From contig JAUIRK010000065.1 in the NCBI GenBank assembly GCA_030549495.1, forward strand, positions 506,001 through 570,000: a DNA stretch of 64,000 nt, read 5' to 3'. The position numbers and the translations under genes were made by a program. The notes beneath the pieces are model-generated. The model saw only the letters and a list, made by a program, of their open reading frames with translations, searched no databases and was not told where the DNA came from. Positions 48,401 through 57,089 of the stretch are shown in pieces. The stretch's first letter is position 1. Each line of letters starts with the position of its first letter. The stretch is from Nectonema munidae. Taxonomy: Eukaryota > Nematomorpha > Nectonematoida > Nectonematidae.

Positions 48401-49743
48401 TTTTTGAATTCCATTTTTAATTTTCACGTTTTCATTTGTCCAAAATAAACGATAATTTCCCCATAACAAAAAAAGTTTTTGTCTTTTCAAGGATATCTTT
48501 TGGTATATTTTGTTCAAAAAAAGATTCTGAAGGATTTTTTCCAATGACCAATTTTTCAATCCAGAATCATCATCATCATCATCATCATCATGAATTAGCC
48601 TATTTGAGCTGGTGTATGTACTTGTAGAAGGATTATGGAAAACAGTAAGACGTATGGGCGAAGACATAAACGTAAAGCCATGTGTTGTTTTTGAAATTAA
48701 TCATCCATATTTCTAGAGTTATGTGTTATAGTGGCCAGTAATATAATAGTTGTAGTGTGCGCATATCAATCATAATAATGCATTGTCAAAAATATGAAAG
48801 TTGAACTTATATACGAGCGAAATTACAGGAAATTGAAACAGTTTCAAATTTTGTTTTCTTTTTCAGTGAGTTTTTTTTATTGAAAAAAAAGATTGGCAAG
48901 GTTTTATTTCATTTTTGTTTCATTCAAGTTGAATTCTGGCTAAGTAGGATCAGTAACGTGAACAATTTACAAGCAATTATTTTCAATTTTATGCCGTTTC
49001 TTGATACTCAACTCATTATGTAAAAGAGTAGACATAATAGCATTGTTTTTTGTCCATAATTATCATATTTATTTTTGTTATTCAAAAAGACACTTGGATT
49101 GACGAAAAATAGAATTCATTTTCATAATTTCGAATTCAAAATTCTATGCGTTGAAGTAATCATAATTCCTCGCTAACGAAAAATTACAACAATATATTCT
49201 CGATGAGTAAAAACACGTAAAATATTTTCAGATTTTGATAAAGTCATCAATACAAATATCTCAAACATTTGAGTGAATTTCTTTTTATTTTTTCTAGTGT
49301 TTTACTCTATACTACACATTTTATCAAAAGGTACACCAGTGATAGTACTAGGCTTATGAAATAGAAGATTCCTATAAAATAAAAGTAACTTCTAAAATTT
49401 TGATCTCTTATCAATTTTAGTTACCCATTTAAAAAAACTATCGAAAAACACGAGGGTGTCCTACGACATTAGAAACTACTAAATAGCCTCATTTTCAGTT
49501 CTTTCGTGTGAGGAGAGGGGGGGGGGGGGGGTTGAGAACAAAAGCTCCATGTAAAATGAAAATTTCGTTTTTTAGAGGAGGGAAAAATGTAGATTCGACA
49601 TCATCGTGTCATATGGGATATGTTATTGACTTATGCATTGATATGCCTAAAATGAATCTATGACCTATGAAGGATAAAACGACTTTACGTGCACATCCGG
49701 ATGGGAGAGCGAAGAAGAAGAAAAACAAAAGAGAGAAGAACAT
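39174..49743 (-). CDS. Secreted two-immunoglobulin-domain protein
   Basis: Join on the minus strand: 49743-49689 (or its duplicate 47459-47405), 43689-43411, 39469-39174. The sum is 630 nt: 209 codons plus stop. All introns are phase 1, as usual for shuffled Ig exons. Residues 1-18 are a strongly hydrophobic signal peptide (MFFSLLFFFFFALPSGCA). Domain 1 (about 20-112) is I-set-like, with Cys in VKFYCFSK, Trp in TLRWSK and the D.G.Y.C signature in QDIGVYECVD. Domain 2 (about 113-209) is an atypical Ig-like fold with CTC, a third Cys, Trp, a PPNISAD sequon and FQC; the D.G.Y motif is lost, so it may form two disulfides. No transmembrane segment or GPI tail follows, so secretion is predicted. 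It is divergent from the single-domain paralogue at 52.9-56.3 kb. Its biological role is unknown; immune recognition or an interaction-blocking secreted factor is only a guess. Confidence 0.75.
39480..39620. repeat. Possible pogo/Tigger-like terminal sequence
   Basis: Stretches such as ACCCCTTTATAACGAAAGCC and TTCGTTATACCTAG resemble ends of pogo-type elements. The transposase remnant at 41.2-41.9 kb could belong with it. Confidence 0.3.
39886..40045 (+). repeat. Partial copy of the left end of the 45-47 kb element
   Basis: TTAACCCTTCAAC at 39889 is followed by ATCCCTTCAAGCTTCGTGAC, TTTTCCTAAAATGGCTAGCT and CATTTTCATGGTAGTTGAAT. These match 45440-45550 nearly base for base. Confidence 0.75.
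40061..41060 (+). mobile_element. Broken DNA transposon with hAT-like coding remnant
   Basis: AGGGCGGATAAAAGTCAATA at the left, and on the other strand AGGGCGAATTATTTTGACC at the right, form inverted ends rich in AAAGTCAA repeats. Inside, in broken frames, are NWVSSVS-like and then LPAIKEIFNRIENDASIFVK segments. These resemble the LTRWGTW...YY..NF..IK hAT/CGGBP1-associated transposase region. Confidence 0.5.
41240..41905 (-). mobile_element. pogo/Tigger transposase fragment
   Basis: The minus strand carries IIIDGYSPDDIYNIDETGLF followed by YRALPSRNL, the first catalytic Asp block of Tigger/Jerky DDE transposases. Then come KPIVIGSAARPRSFKNI and FFPPNMTPMVQPLYQGVINN, the second catalytic block with the PPN.T...QP.DQG signature (here LYQG). 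Frames are broken; only the catalytic domain is seen. Confidence 0.85.
42225..42766 (+). mobile_element. hAT fragment with right terminus (GTF2IRD2-like)
   Basis: Broken frames give RLIFASKCFQK and SQRTEQD.Q segments that match the FGSTY.CEQ.FS..K...SR.RLTD..L end of GTF2IRD2/ZBED-type hAT transposases. The terminus, read inward from 42766, is AGAGGTGTCAAACTTAAATC followed by a GCGGGCC block, typical of that group. The left end was not found. Confidence 0.65.
43214..43289 (-). CDS. Possible alternative first exon (speculative)
   Basis: On the minus strand an ATG followed by 30 codons (MLLICYLSNIGPLARICEFP and on to SKCTTI) ends phase 1 at a consensus donor GTAAGTAC. It could splice in frame to the second Ig-like exon and give a single-domain isoform like the plus-strand gene. 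It cannot be an internal exon after domain 1, because that join would create a stop. The signal character is weak. Confidence 0.2.
43411..43689 (-). CDS. Two-Ig gene, first Ig-domain exon
   Basis: The acceptor is TTCCCTAG and the donor GTAAGA. The 279 nt (2 + 92 codons + 1) encode TPKEPLNLCIVPYRIVLK, then FGKPVKFYCFSK, LRWSK, VLTIDPLSAQDIGVYECVD and RVKTQLLIK. This is a complete I-set-like domain with canonical Cys-Trp-Cys. Sequons NET and NST are present. No counterpart exon is seen in the plus-strand gene. Confidence 0.85.
43690..45330. other. Intron 1 of the two-Ig gene: no gene seen
   Basis: AT-rich with no coding signal on either strand. Confidence 0.4.
45335..47167. mobile_element. 1.8-kb piggyBac-type non-autonomous element carrying a satellite
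   Basis: TTAA flanks at 45331-45334 and 47168-47171 enclose inverted ends CCCTATAGTGCTGGG and, reversed, CCCTATTAGTGCTGGGC. Long G tracts (45347-45361 and 47103-47114) lie just inside each end. No transposase is encoded. Almost all of the interior is a tandem array. The element lies in intron 1 of the two-Ig gene. Confidence 0.8.
45750..47070 (+). repeat. ~150-bp tandem satellite, about nine units
   Basis: Each unit carries TTTTTTGACAGGTTTGATTG, then AATATCACCACTGAATTCAG, CTTGAAAATGGGTATA, TTATATAATTATTTAGATAA and AGATGAGCTGTCATAT. AATATCACC-type landmarks recur near 46110, 46267, 46423, 46569, 46713, 46865 and 47014, with two more degenerate copies before 46000. The last unit is truncated. 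Confidence 0.9.
47350..47505. repeat. Direct duplication, copy B
   Basis: About 150 bp matches 49622-49794 at more than 90 % by eye. It includes the signal exon, its donor and about 60 bp on each side. Confidence 0.9.
47405..47459 (-). CDS. Signal-peptide exon, copy B (duplicate)
   Basis: It is the same 55-nt exon as copy A with one silent change, the same ATG and the same GTAAAG donor, lying 2.3 kb nearer the first Ig exon. Either copy splices in frame, so they could be alternative first exons of one gene, or one may be unused. Confidence 0.6.
47506..49621. other. No gene seen between the two signal exons
   Basis: AT-rich. Holds an (ATC)n run at 48566-48591 and a G tract at 49518-49530. 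Frames over the microsatellite are artefacts. Confidence 0.4.
48566..48591. repeat. (ATC)n microsatellite
   Basis: Nearly nine uninterrupted triplets. Confidence 0.95.
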
Positions 49744-49794
49744 GAGTACAACCAAAGAAATGAATGAGAAGGAGATGCGAAATGAGAGCAAGTT
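49622..49794. repeat. Direct duplication, copy A
   Basis: Partner of 47350-47505, in the same orientation. Similarity stops sharply outside, which suggests a small local duplication and not a whole-gene copy. Confidence 0.9.
49689..49743 (-). CDS. Signal-peptide exon, copy A
   Basis: On the minus strand ATG at 49743 opens 18 codons plus one base before donor GTAAAG. The length, 55 nt, and phase 1 are the same as in the signal exon of the plus-strand gene. The peptide is a long Phe/Leu core ending PSGCA, a plausible signal-peptidase site. Joined to the next exon it gives ...GCAPTPKEP. Confidence 0.65.
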
Positions 49795-52740
49795 CGGTAA
49801 TTGCCTCGTCAATCATCGTAAAGTTTTTGTCATCATTACGACATCCTTTGATTTATTACTGCATCTGCATCATCCTAAGAATATGATTGGTGAGATCGCA
49901 ATGACATAGAGGACAAAATTTGAAACATTTTCTCTTTATTACTTTTCCGGCTTTTCTGTGATGGATGCTCTTTTATGTAAGGGAATAAATGAGCGTTTAC
50001 AAATGATGTCAACAAATTTTCAGCTACTTTTGACCCGGTGCACGAAATTCTCCGAAGCAACACTTCGGTGGATAGGATGAGTGTGTGAATAACATTTGGG
50101 CCAAACAAAAGTGATCAATTTTGTTAACATAATTTATGGATTTCAAAATTATATTCTGTTACGGAGCGCGACATTTGGTCGAAAGACATTTGGTGAATAT
50201 GACAATTCTCTATTGTCTAGCTCTATATTTACGTCATACCTCATGGATCAATTCAGTGAGGGGTCAAGGTCATGAGAATCAATTTTTTTCGAATACACTC
50301 CAAAGCTTTTTTCTATACCTCCTTACAATTAATATCAACTCTTCAAAACACATGCTATTTTTTGTCCATAACTGTGAATTATTAGTTTTTCACAATAGAG
50401 CATACATAAAAATGCCTCCATAGTTCTATCCAATATGTGGTTGTGTATATATTTAATATACAAATATCAAGTATTTTTTTATAACCCCCCCCTCCCCCTC
50501 CTCAACTTGATTTGACTTGGCTAAGAAAGATAATCTAACTAAGTTTAAAAACTAACTTACGAACTAAATCATTAAAAAATATTAAAGAATTTTTGACAGA
50601 TATTTAAGATAAAGCTACAGCCCGGATATATACCTGCCTTCTCAGTTTTGCATGTATGCCTAGACTGATTTTGCTTTTTCAACTTTTCAAATTCACTTGG
50701 TCATCGCAAATGTCTTTTTGAAGTGTTTATCTTTTCTTTATCTATATTCCATGTGCTTCCCTTTCTTTCAAGGTTGCTTAGACAGGATATATATCATTTT
50801 AAAGAATTATTTTTGCGTCATAAGTCTTTTTTCGTTTGTATTTTGATATGTTCGACATAAAAAACTAACAAATAGTAAACAAACAAGTTTACTTTTTAAA
50901 ATCACCACCGTTAGTCTAAAAATATGCCCTGATTCCATTTTTCATGTGTAAAATTCTTCTTCACGACTCTAAAAATAAAAATGTCATAATTAAGCAATTA
51001 TGAAAGTCATACCAAATTTCGTTTTCAAATTAAAATTGGACAAACCAAAATTGACAAGTGTCCCTGCAGACCTTTTATATCTCAAAAATTCCCTTAGCGT
51101 CTTCCCTTATGAATTTTAAGAAATATAAATTCCAACTCATGACGCTAAACAGTGTAGATATCTCACATAGAACATTAAAGGATTTCTTGTTTGAATTCCT
51201 TGCTTGCGACAATAAAATTTTTTCTAAAAAATGGATCAAGATAAGTTCTGTTGTGTTCTGTAGGTTTATATGACTTATTTTACACAAATGTTAGTTTTGA
51301 CAAAGATTTAACTTCAAAAAAGTTTTTTGAAGTGCAAATCTTTAAAAAAATTTTCCTTTTGTCGAATAAATCTGAAATATTTGCAATCTGCATGAACATT
51401 GAGTACCTATGCAAAATCTGGAAAAGACTGAAACGAACAAATATATTCGAACGTTCACGAGTGTGCAATTAAAATTCATATATCCTTTGAACATGAGCTA
51501 GGTCCTAGCTTTGCATTCCGTCGTTATGAGAAGGCAGATGCAGTGCTATTGAAAACGTCCTAGCACAAACGAATATCGAATGAGATTTGAAATTTGAAGG
51601 AAAAATTTTGAACATTTACATATAGAAAGGGGTTTAAAATTGTGAAATTCAGAACAAGTCAAACCTGTATTAAACGACCATTCAAGGTAAGACCTCATTT
51701 TGGTCGCATTAGACAGGTGGACGTTAAAAACAGGGTGAAAATATTTCAAAATATTGACTTCAATAAATTGTAAACCAAAATGTCGTAGAAGATTGAATCA
51801 CAATTATAAAAGTTAAAATTAATTCATTTAAACTTTAAAATAATCAGTCATCCTTTTTTGCTGTAAGGAATTTGCTGAGTGTCAAGCTCAAAACTAGAAA
51901 AATGTATACCCCATACTTAAAGTGAATCGGGAGCATTTTCTCACAATGAACTCATAATGAATGTCCAAACAATTAATTAATATCACACTTGAATAAAAAT
52001 GGAAAGTTAAGCACAAACTTAACACTTCATTCTAAAAAGTATAGAAGCACAAAGTTTCAAGAAATTTCAATGTCTTCAGTGAAAATTGGTGCTTCCATTC
52101 TGAAATTTGTTTAGAGCAATTGGATTTAATCTAGAATAATAAATGCTGAAGTTCCTATACAAACAATAGATGGATCAAGTAAAACGAAGTAATCAAAGCA
52201 CCGCATTTCTCTCTTTAATTTCAGAAGCGATCTGATATGTCGTTGTCAGTCCAACTGGGGGAAGTGAGAAATGCATAACTGATCGTGAGGTGACTTTAGC
52301 GTAAAACAGGTTCTTTTTGAAAACGAATCTGAGCTAAACTGTCGAATCGCCATGATTGTGTCCTTAAATTGATTTAAATCCGCACAAATCCTGTTAAAAT
52401 TACTTATTTTGCGAACAGGAATTTCCACTCACTTCGTATTTCCAGTAGTGGCTGTTTCACCTCTGGTATTTTAATCTATTAGGTTTGGGTAAACAAGTAC
52501 AAAGAAAGGCCTTTCTCTCTGCAATACTACACTGCGTAGGGCAAAATATCGAAGCATCTTTGTTTGTGTTCACCGTGGACAGACATAAAATTACGTCACT
52601 ACAACACAACCTAAGGTACTTTCCACTTTTGCGTTGAACCCATTTTTTGTACTAAACTTTATACCTGTGCTTTGGATTAGAAAAATTTGTAAACATTTGA
52701 GTCAACAAAGTAGGGATTAATCATGACCACTTCACACACG
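49795..52740. other. Region between the divergent Ig genes: no gene seen
   Basis: AT-rich. GCGACATTTGGTCGAAAGAC near 50168 looks like the end of a decayed repeat related to the CATTT..TCC blocks at 35.6 kb. Frames at 51058-51749 have no recognisable domain. It should contain the upstream control region of the plus-strand gene. Confidence 0.35.
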
Positions 52741-52744
52741 TGGA

Positions 52745-52836
52745 CCAATCATAAATCTTCAACTCATTGATAAGAACAAAATGAAGTAGGGATATATATA
52801 TATAAAGCATGTGAATTAGATTTCTGATTCAAACTG
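52745..52836 (+). promoter_or_regulatory. TATA-box core promoter of the plus-strand Ig gene
   Basis: TATATATATAAA ends in TATAAA at 52801-52806. An initiator-like TTCAAAC places a probable start at A52831, 30 nt downstream, and the ATG follows at 52882. A CCAAT box lies at 52745-52749, about 85 bp upstream of that start. The spacing is textbook; it predicts a strongly regulated, tissue-type promoter. Confidence 0.65.
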
Positions 52837-52881
52837 TCTCGTGCTGTTCCCTCTCTCTTTTCCAACCTTTCCAAAGTTTCG

Positions 52882-52936
52882 ATGAAGATTTCACAATTTA
52901 TTTTTGCACTTTTCCTCACGTTGGCTCTTAATTTAA
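52882..52936 (+). CDS. Single-Ig gene, signal-peptide exon
   Basis: 18 codons plus one base, hydrophobic core FIFALFLTLAL, donor AAGTAAGT. The ATG is the first after the predicted transcription start. Confidence 0.82.
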
Positions 52937-55900
52937 GTAAGTCTTTCTTTTAATGCAGCTTTCTGATGATAGTTTATTTTTTCAAATTTTGGCAAAATCT
53001 TATTTAAAAATATTAGTACCTCTATCGCTAATCATGATGATGATTTTATATATCGCTTCCACGTGACTAAATTTCAAAAGGGTATAACTTTGGTATATGC
53101 GGCTCAAGTTCTAATAAATTTCTGTTGACGCGCAAAAAGTTGACGCACAAAATGTAGACATCAGTTTGAAGAGGATCTAATCTCGACACCAAGAATTTTA
53201 ATAAATCAATTGACTATGCAACCATTGATTCATCCAAATCAATAACTAATGAAGCAAGCAACTGGGAAGAGAATAGCATAACTTACAATAAATGAAATCA
53301 CTACCAAGACGAAAGCGTTCACTAGTGCCATCAGTATTTTTCTTCGCATCGTCTCATGTCTTCTTCAAACGGATCTCAACATTATGACCATATGACCATT
53401 ATGACCGCACAAACTTTGACATTTTGCATTTTAGCGGTTCAAAATTAATATTTGGTAAAACTTGTATTCATATTTTACTTTGTATGAATCAGAATTGCAT
53501 AATCGTTGCATAAGAGAATCTGCATCATGACAAGAGTAAATATTACTTTCCATCTTGAAAAATATTGAAAGTTGTTTATGGCCAGGACGCGCTGTTGTAA
53601 TGGAGACGCAAGCTTTTAGTAGCTTTGGTTCCTTGTGTTTCATCCACCGAGCTCTGCCCATACTTTTTTTTCGATTTTGCAGCTAGGTGATAGATAACAC
53701 AGGACCTACATGCTATATAAAGCGCACTTTTAGGTCTCCTAATGGACATTTGAAGTACCAGTTGTAGTTTACTTAAACGAAATGTGCACAAATATAGGAA
53801 AATCTACCCCGTCATTTACACATTTACGTCGTTCCATCTCTTCCACTACTCAAAGTGGTTGGGAATTATGAGCTGAGAATTTTTGCCATTATGTGATCTA
53901 AAACAAAAGTACTAAGAAGTAATATGAGTCTGGAAGTAACGTGTCGTGGACATGGATTTGATGATTCTCAAAAATGAGAGACGTTGTCATATTCCACTCT
54001 TCGCTCTTGCTTGCAGTAGAATGAGGCACCATAAGCATGAAATCGATATTTGTGATCTACCAGTGTCGACATTATGAGCATCCAATTTTTGTCTGTTGAG
54101 GCAAATTTCAGATTTTATAAACTTATCATATTTTTAAAGGCTTTGCAAATTTTTCGGTAAATGTAGGGTTTAAATGTCGGCGATTTTGTAAATGAGATAA
54201 ATATTAGTTTGACAAAACGACCACTGCTTTCTATATTTCATATACTATTCTTGATTTTTTGTTATTTCGAGAGGTCTTACCACAACACTAATATAAAAAA
54301 GTTTCACCAATACACTCAGCAATTTTCTAATTTTCTACATCTCTTCCAGCCAAATGAAATGTCGTAATCGAGCTTATCTTACATGGGCAAATTACGCACT
54401 AATGCTATGTCCCCACTGTTTGATAACATGGCTATAAAATACATAATGAATGCGGGCATTGCAGGAATTACGTTAAAGATCTCATTTACAAGAAAAGATT
54501 TCGCGCATTTTTTTCTCCATATTATTTTGCATTCAAAACTTCCATTTTCTTCTTTTGAACGTGAAGTTAAGAGTAAGAGATATTTGTCATTTCAAAAATT
54601 ATTTTAGTTAAATTTGAAGTAGGATTCAGTAAATAAAGTAAGGATTCATAAGGGCGAAGTGGAAACTTAGAAAACCTTAGGTCCAAAAGGCAGCGAATGG
54701 AGGTGGCGAGGGAAAAGCCTAAACTAGCGCCTTATTTTTACTATACAAACTTGAAATATGGGGATTAGCCAATTTTTAGCTCGCGATTTTTCATGGGAAA
54801 AGAATTTCCCATTTGATCTGTAGAATTTGTGACTTTTCAATAATTTATTTTAATTTTCAAAGACAGATACAAAATATTAATATTCAATGTATAGATGTAT
54901 TTTTAAAAAAATGTTTTACTTAAATGGCATTATGTTCAAATCTTTAGTGGTGACCTTTTTCAGAGAAAAATTTTCTTCTTTTTCACAATATCAATCAAAG
55001 AAACTTTTTCGAAGTGAATTTTCTGCATTTTTTTGGCAAATTTTCACGACAAAACTTATTCTAATTCTAAGCCATCAAAAGTTGTCAAAATTATTGAGAG
55101 GAAAAGATTGTCGATATTCAAGGTTCTTTATTAATTTTAATTTCATGATATTCATCTTTAAAGAATATATAGAGAATAAAAATATTTAACTTTCTTTTTA
55201 TTATGTGTCAATTATACAACACTTACCAGTGATTTTATTGGTGAGGCCAGGAGAAGAGGGAGGGAAGGAGGGCATTCGACAGAATTTAGCCTATAAATAT
55301 CTATTGAGAAACCTAATAAATTTGAAGCTTTGGAAAAAATTATTTTTAGGCTTTTTAAAAGCGGATTACTTGAAAATACAAAAATGGCGAATTCACCAGA
55401 AAAAAGCGTGCAAATCTAAATACTTACACTTTGAGCCAAATCGTACTTAACGCTTTGACCGGCTGTGCCTACAGACGTTGACTACGCATCTGTTAACACC
55501 AGCCACCATATAATTCTCCGATTTGATTTGATGGTACATTCGAAAATGACGTCATAATTTTTATAAAAATATATAAATAATTATGATTTATTAGTTATAA
55601 TAACTATATGTATATATGGGTCAAAAAATATAACGTCATAATTTTCTGTTAAAGTGTGTAAACACGTAAAGATGATCTTAACAAAAAGGCTACCTAACTA
55701 ACAATCACTCTAACTCACTAACCAACTAACTCTAACTAATTAACTAGTTGACTTAACTGAACAACTGATGTACAAACTTTCTCACTGACCGACCTTACAA
55801 ATTTCTGACTATCCAAAAACATTGAAACATTTAAAAAAAATTATTACGCATATTCAAATGTGCTGACCACATAAGGCTTGGGCTCTCTTTATTATATACA

Positions 55901-56335
55901 TCTTTTAAATTTTAATCTTTTTTATGGGTGTATTATTTTTAAAAAAAAGATTTTTTATTTATTTTCGAAAAAATAACCAATCATGTTTGATGGGGATATT
56001 TTAACTTAAAAGTTGTAAATTGCAAAACCTCTTACATTTAAGACAACCTAAGAGCTGATTATGACATTCAGCCCAAACAAGTCCAAATCAAGGGGCCTGG
56101 CGAAGATGTGGTCTTCAAGTGCACGTGCAACGAAGTCGACTGCAAACAAACGTGGCTCGTTCTGGACCACACCGGCAAAGACATAAGTAAGGAACTTCCG
56201 CCGAACATCAGCGCAGATGAGAACGGCCTGCTCACCATTAAAAGCATCACCAAACTTCAAATCAAATATGCTTACTATTGCGAAACTAACCCTGAAACCG
56301 ATTACATCACAGTTCCGGAGATCATAGTTTTATGA
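52882..56335 (+). CDS. Small secreted single Ig-like-domain protein
   Basis: Join 52882-52936 and 56043-56335, 348 nt: 115 codons plus stop. Exon 1 gives a clear signal peptide (MKISQFIFALFLTLALNL) and ends phase 1 at consensus donor GTAAGT. Exon 2 (acceptor TTTAAG) encodes RADYDIQPKQVQIKGPGE, VVFKCTCNEVDCKQTWLV, DISKELPPNISADENGLL and YYCETNPETDYITVPEI. Four Cys and one Trp match the second domain of the minus-strand gene. The first Ig domain is absent: no similar exon was found in the 3.1-kb intron. The mature product would be about 97 residues, secreted, with an N-I-S glycosylation site. Function unknown. Confidence 0.82.
52937..56042. other. Intron of the single-Ig gene: no gene seen
   Basis: AT-rich. 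Open frames around 54383-54607 and 54887-55450 are Phe/Lys-rich, without domains, and probably spurious. Confidence 0.45.
56043..56335 (+). CDS. Single-Ig gene, domain exon
   Basis: Two bases complete an Asn codon, then the Ig-like domain to TGA at 56333-56335. The tail has been altered: GTTCCGGAGATC(A/G)TAGTT occurs twice (56311 and 56343), and the second copy with its ...TTGCTTGAAGAAGGGGATC matches the paralogue's ending. A local duplication of about 30 bp therefore introduced an earlier stop. Confidence 0.85.
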
Positions 56336-56715
56336 GCTCATAGTTCCGGAGATCGTAGTTGCTTGAAGAAGGGGATCCTTTTTCTCTAAAAATATATCAA
56401 TATCCTTCTTCTTTTTTTGTTGAATGCGTTACTCTTAATTACATGATTTGTTCAATAAAACATCTTCATTCGCCTAAATGATTCTTGTCACCCTTTTTGT
56501 TCTATGTCAAAATATCAATACATCCATTGCCACGATTATTTTTTTTGTTAGGGGATATGATGCTTGGACTGAAACAACTTGTATTCTTTATCCGTTTCTG
56601 ACATCTCATTTTGTCGAGTTAAGGAAGGGTGTTATTTCTTAATAAGGAAAAAATTTAATATCCAGTGCAATAATTTTGAGGTTTTTTCTAAAAAAAAGTA
56701 AAACTTATTTTAAAA
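56336..56715 (+). repeat. 3' UTR and flank duplicated in inverted orientation at 38730-39173
   Basis: Shared blocks in order are TTGAAGAAGGGGATC, GCGTTACTCTTAATTA, TGATTTGTTCAATAAAAC, CTGAAACAACTTGTATTCT and TTTTGAGGTTTTTTCTA. The duplication therefore reaches at least 250 bp past the polyadenylation site. Confidence 0.85.
56454..56459 (+). terminator. Polyadenylation signal, single-Ig gene
   Basis: AATAAA 119 nt after the stop, within GATTTGTTCAATAAAACA, conserved in the inverted paralogue at 39049-39054. Confidence 0.85.
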
Positions 56716-57089
56716 TATCAACAACGATCGTGCGCACTGACTTTCCAAATAATTTGAAAACAACTGTCAAATTCATGGTATATGCATTTCAGTGAAAATA
56801 AATTTATAATAAAAAAAAGGACATAATGATGAAAACTTGAAAAAATGTTTTAATTACAAGTTTTTAATAAGTTTGAGAAAATTATTCTTATTAAAATTTC
56901 CTAATTCATTTAATATCACACATCATTTAGCAAATATTTATATAATATGCAATAAATGAATAAGACAAGTCCGACTTTTTATATAAAATAAATTTTAGAA
57001 CTTTAACAAAATGACAGTTAAAGACAGTCGAGTGATGGTTGGACAGCTTAATTAATTAAAACAAAAACATTAAATAATAATTATTCTCA

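Noticed and set aside
48398-48667. Frames encoding Asp or His runs
   Set aside because: They are produced by the ATC microsatellite.
49667-49909. Plus-strand Lys/Glu-rich frame over the duplicated segment
   Set aside because: It is the reverse complement of the Phe-rich signal peptide; the minus-strand reading has a correct exon length, phase and donor.
54383-55450. Extra exons in the single-Ig gene intron
   Set aside because: The peptides are Phe/Lys-rich without Cys-Trp-Cys spacing, and no phase-1 splice sites bound them.
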